Assembly: GCA_018267355.1 (NCBI GenBank)
Contig: JAFDYP010000206.1
Location: forward strand, 1 to 5,422
DNA length: 5,422 nucleotides
Source of the DNA: Bacteroidota bacterium
GTDB taxonomy: Bacteria; Bacteroidota; Bacteroidia; Chitinophagales; LD1
Direction: 5' to 3'
The position numbers and the translations under genes are program-made. The notes below the pieces were generated by a model. That model ran no database searches, was not told the origin of the DNA, and worked only from the letters and a program-made list of their open reading frames with translations. The first letter of the stretch is position 1. Every line of letters starts with the position of its first letter. Below are positions 1-5,422 of this stretch, piece after piece.

Positions 1-611
1 GGGATCGTTTTGTAGTACGCGCCAAAATTGTCAAACACCAGGACGCCGACTGTGGGATCGTTCACATAGACCTGGCCACTTTTTTCCATTATAAAATTGG
101 GTGTGATCACTGTATGGATCAGCTGGTTGACCGGCTGGCTCTGTAGCTGCACCTTTCCGGTCTGATCTACCTTCTTGAGCGTAAAGTTCAGATTGTCATA
201 AAACCAGAGGAAACCGTCTGAAGACATGCCGACCGCTGTCACATTCTGATAGCCCAGGTCAAAGAAATTATAGGTAGTAAAATATGCCAGGAAACGATCG
301 AGCAGCACAGCCTGCATAAAGTCAGGATAATACACTACGATCTTCATCGGATTGGAAATATCTACTGCGCCTATCTTGCCATATTTCACCTCCTGGTAGA
401 TCTGAAACTTGTTTCCCATCCGGTCAAACTTGATGATCTGATTATCGCCGATGGCATAGAAGTTCCCGAAATTATCTACACTTATAGCGTTTGCCTTGAC
501 CGGGTAGGAGCCGATCTGCGTGTAGGTGGCCTGCGCCGACACGACAGCACCGCTCAGGATAAACAATACCGCTACAAGTGTTTTTGCGATCAGGGGATTG
601 ATCTTATTCAT
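1..611 (-). CDS. Secreted beta-propeller-like protein of unknown function (3' end cut by window edge)
   Basis: An open frame reads from an ATG at 611-609 to the left edge, giving 203 complete residues and no stop codon. Residues 1-27 look like a signal peptide: Lys/Asn-rich start, hydrophobic core at about 12-24, then S-A-Q before the mature part, so export to the periplasm or beyond is likely. There is no lipobox cysteine. The mature part shows imperfect repeats, best at 43-74, 127-160 and 174-203. Each has the pattern D/S/K-x-x-G-x-F/L/V-Y/W, then a hydrophobic strand, then D/N-x-x-G. A degenerate copy lies at about 81-115. This resembles the blades of NHL or 6-bladed beta-propellers, but I do not recognise a named family. 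The ATG starts one base after the lpxH stop codon, so the two genes are probably co-transcribed and translationally coupled. No Shine-Dalgarno sequence is visible. The signal peptide supports this start over the open frame upstream. The propeller fold is inference. Confidence 0.82.
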   Translation of the reverse strand, partial: MNKINPLIAKTLVAVLFILSGAVVSAQATYTQIGSYPVKANAISVDNFGNFYAIGDNQIIKFDRMGNKFQIYQEVKYGKIGAVDISNPMKIVVYYPDFMQAVLLDRFLAYFTTYNFFDLGYQNVTAVGMSSDGFLWFYDNLNFTLKKVDQTGKVQLQSQPVNQLIHTVITPNFIMEKSGQVYVNDPTVGVLVFDNFGAYYKTI

Positions 612-612
612 A

Positions 613-1380
613 TTACAAGGTTTGAGCGCCGGATGTAAACCTACCGGTCCTCAGGTCGCGGCCATCCCATACAGCATAGCTATTATAATCCAGCCAGTCA
701 CCGAGATTGATATAACGGCTGCCATCTATATTTATGTCGAGCGGCAGGTGCCTGTGACCAGAGATAAAATAATCATAGTGCTTTCGAGAGAGTAGCCGCC
801 GGCAGTACATGACGAGCCACTCCCTATCCTCTCCCAGAAACTGCTCCAGCTTTTTCTCACCGGTGCTATACCGGCTGCGATATGACAAATAAGATGCCAG
901 CCGGATGCCGAGGTCCGGATGTATCCAGCGGAAGAGCCACTGGCATACCGGATTGGTAAAAACCCTTTTGATGAATTTGTACCCGTGGTCTTTAGGTCCG
1001 AGCCCATCGCCATGCCCTATGAAAAACTCTTTGCCATCTATCTGCCGCTCAGTCGGGGCGGTGTAAATTCTGGCCCCGAGCTCTTTCTCAAAGTAGCCAT
1101 CAAACCACAGGTCGTGATTGCCGGTAAAGATGTGCAGTTTGACACCCCGGTCAGAGAGTTCTGCCAGCTTGCCCAGCAGGCGTACGTAGCCTTTGGGCAC
1201 CACGGTTTTGTAGTCGTGCCAGAAGTCAAATGTGTCGCCCACCAGGTATATCTCTGCTGCGTCCCTGCCGGCTATCTCCAGCCACTCTACGAACAGGCGC
1301 TCACGGCGCAGGCTCGTGTCATAGTCCGGCGTGCCGAGATGCAGGTCGGAGGCAAAGTAGATCTTGGTAGCGGGGGTCAT
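613..1380 (-). CDS. lpxH: UDP-2,3-diacylglucosamine diphosphatase (LpxH type)
   Basis: This is a complete 255-residue calcineurin-like metallophosphoesterase. LpxH removes UMP from UDP-2,3-diacylglucosamine to give lipid X, the fourth step of lipid A synthesis, acting at the cytoplasmic face of the inner membrane. All the metal-site motifs are visible: D12 and H14 in SDLHLG, D49 in GDTFDFW, N88 and H89 in GNHDLW, H123 in GHGDG, and H209 and H211 in GHRHLP. Their order and spacing follow E. coli LpxH (D8/H10, D41, N79, H114, H195/H197). The insert at about 127-180, rich in aromatic and basic residues, matches the helical cap that binds the acyl chains. Length is slightly above the roughly 240 residues of E. 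coli LpxH. The start is secure: an in-frame TAG lies at 1389-1387 and no other ATG lies between. No Shine-Dalgarno sequence precedes it. It is the first gene after the terminator at 1417-1445, and a secreted protein follows one base after its stop. A related phosphoesterase with another substrate is possible but less likely. Confidence 0.94.
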   Translation of the reverse strand: MTPATKIYFASDLHLGTPDYDTSLRRERLFVEWLEIAGRDAAEIYLVGDTFDFWHDYKTVVPKGYVRLLGKLAELSDRGVKLHIFTGNHDLWFDGYFEKELGARIYTAPTERQIDGKEFFIGHGDGLGPKDHGYKFIKRVFTNPVCQWLFRWIHPDLGIRLASYLSYRSRYSTGEKKLEQFLGEDREWLVMYCRRLLSRKHYDYFISGHRHLPLDINIDGSRYINLGDWLDYNSYAVWDGRDLRTGRFTSGAQTL

Positions 1381-1416
1381 GTGCCGCTAATGTATGCAGA
1401 ATCATGAAGTCCTGCG
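1381..1416 (-). promoter_or_regulatory. Short upstream region of lpxH; weak promoter candidate
   Basis: Only about 36 bases separate the terminator of the RND gene from the lpxH ATG, so the lpxH promoter should lie here or overlap the terminator and the end of the RND gene. The minus strand contains TACATTAG (1394-1387), one mismatch from the Bacteroidota -7 element TAnnTTTG. No TTG sits at the expected -33 distance. The box is only six bases from the ATG, which would give an almost leaderless mRNA. This is a weak match and could be chance. Confidence 0.2.
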
Positions 1417-1445
1417 AATAAAAAAGGGCGCCAGATGCGCCCTTT
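1417..1445 (-). terminator. Rho-independent terminator of the RND efflux operon
   Basis: On the minus strand a perfect 9-bp stem, AAAGGGCGC / GCGCCCTTT, encloses the 5-base loop ATCTG. It is followed directly by T-rich sequence (TTTTTTATT, counting the end of the stem). The stem begins 13 bases after the TAA of the RND permease (1461-1459), the right place for an intrinsic terminator. In the plus direction the stem is followed only by TTTCAG, and no plus-strand gene ends here, so minus-strand use is favoured. It separates the efflux unit from lpxH. Confidence 0.9.
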
Positions 1446-1458
1446 CAGAAATTTCTAT

Positions 1459-4400
1459 TTAGTGACTGGTAGACGGGTCTGCCGGATTCTTTCTGCGTTT
1501 ACGATTTCTGTAGGCCTCTATCGTATTATAGCCGAGTATATACATACATGGTACTACGAGCAGCGTCAGGAATGTAGCGCCGATCAGACCAAATATCATG
1601 GTCCATGCCAGCGGCCCCCAGAAGGCTACGTTATCACCACCGAGATAGAGGTGCGGCTGAAATTTAGAGAAGAGCTCCTCAAAGTCGATATTCAGACCGA
1701 TAGCGAGCGGTATCAGACCCAGAATAGCCGACATGGCCGTGAGCAATACCGGCGTCAGACGCGTAGCACCACCCTCTATCACAGCCTCTACCACGGTATA
1801 GCCCCGCTGTCGCAACTCGTCTATAAACTCGATCAGGAGAATACCATTTCGTATCACGATACCGGATAGCGCAAGGAAGCCAACACCTGTCATGACCACA
1901 GAGAACTTCATGTGGAAGACCGCATTGCCCAGGAATACACCCACGAGGCTGAAGAATACAGTAGTAAAGATGATGATCGGTTTCTCCCATGAGTTGAACT
2001 GAAGTACCATGATCATAAACATCAGCGCAAAGGCTATACCCAACGCCTTGACGAGAAAATCTTGGGTTTCCTGCTGCTGCTCCTGCTCCCCAGCCATAGA
2101 GATCTCATAGCCCTCAGGCAGGGTCATGTTATTAATGACAGCTTGTATCTTGGCTACTACTTCATTGGCAGTAGCGCCCTCTGTCACGTCAGAGCTCAGC
2201 GTCACGATACGTTTTTGGTTTTTGCGATTGATCACGCTGTAGGAGTTTGTATTCTTCAGCGTAGCGATAGACGATACCGGTACCTGGCGGAAAGACCCTG
2301 TGGCAAAGTCCATGAACGACATGTTGAGGTTCATGAGCTGCTCTGGGGTCTGCCTGTCACTAGCCTGGAGGCGTAGCATGATAGGCACATCCTCGTCCAC
2401 ATCGCGGAACTTTGACACCTCTTTGCCATACAGCGCGGAGCGCATTTCTACGGCGACCTGGGCCTTAGAGAGGCCTTCGCGCTGCAATTTCTCATTGTCG
2501 AGCTCTACAGTGATCTCCGGTTTGGCCAGCTGCAGGTCGCTCTTCAGCTCATCTATGCCTTTGATATTTGCTTTGCTGATATTGCTGAGTACTTTCTCCT
2601 GCAGGTCAGCGAGTACTTTGAAGTCATCTCCTGTGATCTCAATAGTGATAGGCTTGCCTACCGGCGGGCCGTTGCGTTCCTTTTCTACGGATATCTGCGC
2701 ACCGGCCACACCTGTTTTAAACTCATGGCGGATAGAGTCCAGCCACATTGAAGTGTGCGGATGCTTACGGTCTGCATATTTTTTGAAAGCTACCGTCACC
2801 TTGGACTTGTATGGTGTAGGCACCTTGTCAGGGTTCTGAGGATCGCCCGCACCGAGGCCGATATTTGAGATCACGGAGGTCACATCAGGATTGTGCTCGC
2901 CGATCGTTTTGTAGACACGCTGCTCTATGATGCGCGTGATGGAGTCTGTGACTGTCGCATCTGTGCCCATCGGCAGTTTGCAGTACACATAAACAAAGTT
3001 TGGCTCACCGCTCGGGAAGAGCTCGACAGCAGGCTTGCTGAGCCAAAGCACGATGCCGCTCAGGATCAGCATCACCAGCGCACCTATCGGCACCAGGATC
3101 GGGCCTACACCCCGTATCAGAGACTGTAGTGTGCGGCGATAGAACTCGATGAAGCGTGGCCATACGCGCTCCTGCCAGCCATGTATCGCTGCATCAAATA
3201 CAAAGTGATAAAGCGCAACGAGAATGAGGCAGAAAACACTGAAGTTGCCCAGGCCAAAACTCTTCGTAGCATAGCTCGCCACTGCAGCCACACCGAAGAG
3301 GACAAACCAAGGGATAAGGCTCTTGAGATTAGAGCGCTCCTTATCATCCTTATTCATAAAGCTGGCAGCAAATACGGGATTGATCACAAAGGCCACAAAC
3401 AATGATGCACCCAGCGTGATGATGAGTGTGATCGGCAGCCCTTTCATAAATTTACCAATGATACCCGGCCAGAAGAGCAGCGGGAAGAATGGCGACAGCG
3501 TAGTAAGTGTACCAGCCAGCACAGGGAAGAAGACCTCGCCGGCAGCATACTTTGCAGCCTGTGCGACGCTCAGGTCGTGATTCTGGTGAAAGATACGGTG
3601 CGTATTCTCTATCACCACGATCGCATCATCTACTATGATGCCCAGCGCCAGGAGTAGCGAGAAGAGCACGATCACATTCATGGTCAGGCCCAGCGCAGGC
3701 ATGGCCAGAAAAGCCAGCAGGCAAGATAGCGGTACGGCCAGACCAACGAAGAAGGCATTGCGGAAGCCCATGAAGAACATGAGGACAAACACTACGAGGA
3801 TAAAGCCGATCACCACGGTATTGAGCAGGTCGTGGAGTTGCACACGTGTCAGCTCAGAGGTATCGCCTGTGACCTGTACATTCAGGCCCTGCGGAAACTG
3901 AGAGGCTTTGTAGTCGTCTATTGTTTCATATATTTTGTCAGTAGCGTTGAGGAGGTTTTCGCCGGAGCGCTTGATCACATTCAGGGTCACTACCGTTTTG
4001 TGATCCAGGCGCGCGAAATCTTGTTTATCAGCATGTGAGTCCGTGACAGTGGCGATGTCTTTGATGAAAGCCGGGTTGCCCGTGAATGAACGTACGACTA
4101 TATTGCCTATCTCATCCGGAGATTCAAACTCACCTTTCACACGGAGGTTGCGGCGCAGTTCTCCTACGCGTACCTCGCCACTGGATACATTGAGGTTTTC
4201 GCGGGCTATTGCATTCTCTATATCCATGAGCGTGATGCCCGAAGCCGTCATTTTATAAAGGTCCACATTGACCTGTATCTCACGACTGTAGCCCCCTATG
4301 ATGTCTACACGGGTGATCTCCTTCTGGCTCTCGATCTTGTCCTTGAGCATCTTGGCATATTTCTTCAGCTGCTCCAGCGGTATATCTCCCGAGAGGTTGA

Positions 4401-4851
4401 TATTCATGATAGGCTGCTCAGATATGTCAAACTCCTGTATCTGCGGGTCGCTTTTGAGATCGGATGGCAGGTCCTTTTTGCCCTTGTCTACTGCATCCTT
4501 TACTTTCTGCTTGCACACAGCCGGATTCTGATCGGTATTGAACTCTGCTACGATCAGACCAAAGTCTGACATAGAGTTACTGGTGATCTTCTTGATGCCC
4601 GATATAGACTTCAGCTGTTTTTCCAATGGCTTGGTGATCAGGTTTTCTACATCCTGTGGCGACGCGCCTCCATAGATCGTGGCTACTGAGATAGTAGGCA
4701 CCACCACATCAGGATAGAGTTCCTTGGGCAGCGCCTGATAGGTAAAGAAACCCCAGGCACTGAGGATGATAGTGAATATGTAGATGCTTACCCGGTTATT
4801 GATACACCAGCTGGTGATGGGAAATTCTTTCAGTCTTTCTGCACTTATCAT
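1459..4851 (-). CDS. Efflux RND transporter permease subunit (AcrB/HAE1 type)
   Basis: This is a complete 1130-residue proton-driven inner-membrane pump of the resistance-nodulation-division family. It takes substrates from the periplasm or membrane and passes them through an MFP and a TolC-like channel. Visible layout: TM1 at about 22-40; first porter half at 43-335; TM2-TM6 at about 343-494; an extra hydrophobic pair at 512-552; amphipathic helix at 556-577; TM7 at 582-604; second porter half at 605-930; TM8-TM12 at about 932-1104; basic tail. TM4 carries the proton-relay pair D408-D409 in GIIVDDAIVVIEN, matching AcrB D407/D408 and pointing to HAE1 rather than the heavy-metal class. TM10 has R1001 in the place of AcrB K940. 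The protein is about 80 residues longer than AcrB, mainly from the extra pair and a longer TM11-TM12 loop. The start is fixed by an in-frame TAA at 4863-4861. It follows the MFP gene by 144 bp and ends at an intrinsic terminator. Substrate cannot be deduced. Confidence 0.97.
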   Translation of the reverse strand: MISAERLKEFPITSWCINNRVSIYIFTIILSAWGFFTYQALPKELYPDVVVPTISVATIYGGASPQDVENLITKPLEKQLKSISGIKKITSNSMSDFGLIVAEFNTDQNPAVCKQKVKDAVDKGKKDLPSDLKSDPQIQEFDISEQPIMNINLSGDIPLEQLKKYAKMLKDKIESQKEITRVDIIGGYSREIQVNVDLYKMTASGITLMDIENAIARENLNVSSGEVRVGELRRNLRVKGEFESPDEIGNIVVRSFTGNPAFIKDIATVTDSHADKQDFARLDHKTVVTLNVIKRSGENLLNATDKIYETIDDYKASQFPQGLNVQVTGDTSELTRVQLHDLLNTVVIGFILVVFVLMFFMGFRNAFFVGLAVPLSCLLAFLAMPALGLTMNVIVLFSLLLALGIIVDDAIVVIENTHRIFHQNHDLSVAQAAKYAAGEVFFPVLAGTLTTLSPFFPLLFWPGIIGKFMKGLPITLIITLGASLFVAFVINPVFAASFMNKDDKERSNLKSLIPWFVLFGVAAVASYATKSFGLGNFSVFCLILVALYHFVFDAAIHGWQERVWPRFIEFYRRTLQSLIRGVGPILVPIGALVMLILSGIVLWLSKPAVELFPSGEPNFVYVYCKLPMGTDATVTDSITRIIEQRVYKTIGEHNPDVTSVISNIGLGAGDPQNPDKVPTPYKSKVTVAFKKYADRKHPHTSMWLDSIRHEFKTGVAGAQISVEKERNGPPVGKPITIEITGDDFKVLADLQEKVLSNISKANIKGIDELKSDLQLAKPEITVELDNEKLQREGLSKAQVAVEMRSALYGKEVSKFRDVDEDVPIMLRLQASDRQTPEQLMNLNMSFMDFATGSFRQVPVSSIATLKNTNSYSVINRKNQKRIVTLSSDVTEGATANEVVAKIQAVINNMTLPEGYEISMAGEQEQQQETQDFLVKALGIAFALMFMIMVLQFNSWEKPIIIFTTVFFSLVGVFLGNAVFHMKFSVVMTGVGFLALSGIVIRNGILLIEFIDELRQRGYTVVEAVIEGGATRLTPVLLTAMSAILGLIPLAIGLNIDFEELFSKFQPHLYLGGDNVAFWGPLAWTMIFGLIGATFLTLLVVPCMYILGYNTIEAYRNRKRRKNPADPSTSH

Positions 4852-4995
4852 AGTGAGTATTTAGTAGTCAGTATTTAGTATTAGGACTAATGCAACAATT
4901 CATTTGCGACATTGCTACGGAAAGCCAAATTCACAGTATAGCAGCCAGCGTATTTATTCAAATACTTTATGCTAACTACTTAATAGCGTCAAAAA
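4852..4995 (-). other. AT-rich gap between MFP and RND genes with possible internal promoter
   Basis: This 144-bp stretch has no coding frame of note. Right after the MFP stop, the minus strand reads TTGACG (4992-4987), 17 bases, then TAAAGT (4969-4964), a fair match to a sigma70-type promoter. The Bacteroidota primary sigma factor prefers TTG and TAnnTTTG; the closest match to the latter is TGAATTTG (4933-4926), whose nearest upstream TTG is 25 bases away and so badly spaced. A tandem repeat occupies the end nearest the RND gene. A 6-bp all-A/T hairpin (4950-4965) lacks a T-tract. A second promoter for the pump is possible but unproven. Confidence 0.3.
4856..4883. repeat. 14-bp tandem direct repeat in the RND gene leader
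   Basis: The 11-mer AGTATTTAGTA occurs at 4856-4866 and again at 4870-4880, giving a 14-bp period with GTC and TTA as the two spacers. Read on the coding strand it is TACTAAATACT twice, ending four bases before the RND ATG. It therefore fills the place of a ribosome binding site. There is no Shine-Dalgarno sequence; A-rich leaders are commonly used for initiation in Bacteroidota, so it may help ribosome loading. Confidence 0.75.
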
Positions 4996-5422
4996 TTAAT
5001 AGCTGATCTTCTGACCATCTACCACCTCGCTATAGCCAAACGATATTACCTTGTCTCCAGGCTTCAGACCGCTTTTGATCAGAGTGCGTCCGTCATATGA
5101 GGTGCCGGGTTCTACATTCTTTTTTACAGCAGTGCCCTTTTCGGCCACCAGTACATATGGCTTGCCATCGTCTCCGGTCTGCACCGTATTGGTCGGTACC
5201 ACCAGCGCATTGTTAGCCGTCTCATCATTGATCATGAGCTTCGCTATCATGTTAGCTTTTACATTGACCTCTTTGCTGGTGAGCGCGGCCTCTACGTTAA
5301 ATGTCCTCGTCTGCTTGTCTACTACCTGGCCTACATAGGTGATCCTGGTATCTATCGTTTTATCTATGTCAGGGAAGTTTGCTTTCACCATATCTCCCTC
5401 TTTGAGCAGGCCTATCTGCGCA
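4996..5422 (-). CDS. Periplasmic adaptor (membrane fusion protein) of RND efflux pump, C-terminal part
   Basis: The frame enters from the right edge and ends at TAA (4998-4996), giving 141 visible residues; the N-terminal part, including the signal sequence, hairpin and most of the lipoyl domain, lies outside the window. Visible residues 1-65 match the adaptor beta-barrel: an LLKEGDMVKANFP-like strand, then a VGQVVDKQTRTFNVEA segment typical of HlyD/AcrA relatives. Residues 72-81 (ALVVPTNTVQ) are the conserved entry to the membrane-proximal domain. The end, with SGLKPGDKVI and VVDGQKI, is the usual adaptor C-terminus. The protein links the inner-membrane RND permease to an outer-membrane channel in the periplasm and is needed for assembly of the tripartite pump. 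The permease gene downstream is its expected partner, although the 144-bp gap is wider than usual for such pairs. A TolC-like gene may lie further upstream, outside the window. Confidence 0.93.
   Translation of the reverse strand, partial: AQIGLLKEGDMVKANFPDIDKTIDTRITYVGQVVDKQTRTFNVEAALTSKEVNVKANMIAKLMINDETANNALVVPTNTVQTGDDGKPYVLVAEKGTAVKKNVEPGTSYDGRTLIKSGLKPGDKVISFGYSEVVDGQKISY

Noticed and set aside
919..1407. Plus-strand open frame of 162 codons opposite lpxH
   Set aside because: It lies antisense to a gene with every LpxH catalytic motif intact. Its translation shows no recognisable domain and it runs into the lpxH upstream region, so it is a codon-usage shadow.
1435..1869. Plus-strand open frame of 144 codons across the terminator and the RND 3' end
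   Set aside because: It begins within the terminator stem and runs antisense to TM10-TM12 of the permease. Its charged, low-complexity translation matches no family I know.
1679..1990. Minus-strand open frame of 103 codons inside the RND gene in another frame
   Set aside because: It is fully contained in the real RND reading frame, which encodes conserved TM8-TM11 sequence here.
2300..2839. Plus-strand open frame of 179 codons opposite the RND gene
   Set aside because: It is antisense to the conserved second porter half of the permease. The translation is Ser-rich with no coherent fold signal, as expected from the reverse of this coding sequence.
1459..4851. Heavy-metal (CusA-type) RND pump
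   Set aside because: TM4 carries the adjacent Asp-Asp pair in VDDAIVVIEN typical of HAE1 drug and hydrophobe pumps, and I see no CusA-like methionine cluster in the porter region.
4950..4965. Inverted repeat GTATTT-ATTC-AAATAC as a terminator of the adaptor gene
   Set aside because: The stem is only 6 bp with a single G-C pair, and no T-tract follows in the minus direction. It would be unstable and is probably chance in AT-rich sequence.

Overview
The window looks like chromosomal DNA from a member of the Bacteroidota, probably the Chitinophagaceae/Sphingobacteriia side of the phylum. The clues are mid-range GC content, starts without Shine-Dalgarno sequences, an AT-rich repeated leader before a long gene, and an RND pump with the enlarged architecture I associate with this phylum. 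The genus-level placement is inference. All four genes lie on the minus strand, so transcription runs from right to left.

Reading in transcription order: the right edge (5422 down to 4996) holds the C-terminal 141 residues of a periplasmic membrane fusion protein (MFP). After a 144-bp AT-rich gap comes a complete 1130-residue inner-membrane RND permease of the AcrB/HAE1 type (4851-1459). The two would form a tripartite efflux pump with an outer-membrane TolC-like channel, which is not visible here. A strong intrinsic terminator (about 1417-1445) closes this unit.

A second transcription unit follows. It starts with a complete LpxH-type UDP-2,3-diacylglucosamine diphosphatase (1380-613), a lipid A biosynthesis enzyme. 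One base after its stop codon a secreted protein begins (611 to the left edge, truncated). Its visible part has a signal peptide and imperfect repeats that suggest a beta-propeller. Its function is unknown.

Both units concern the cell envelope, one by export and one by building the outer-membrane lipid. The terminator between them argues that they are separate operons. I found no mobile element, CRISPR array, RNA gene or clear novel system. The points most worth a second look are the uncharacterised propeller-like protein coupled to lpxH, the extra hydrophobic hairpin in the RND permease, and the 14-bp tandem repeat in the permease's leader.
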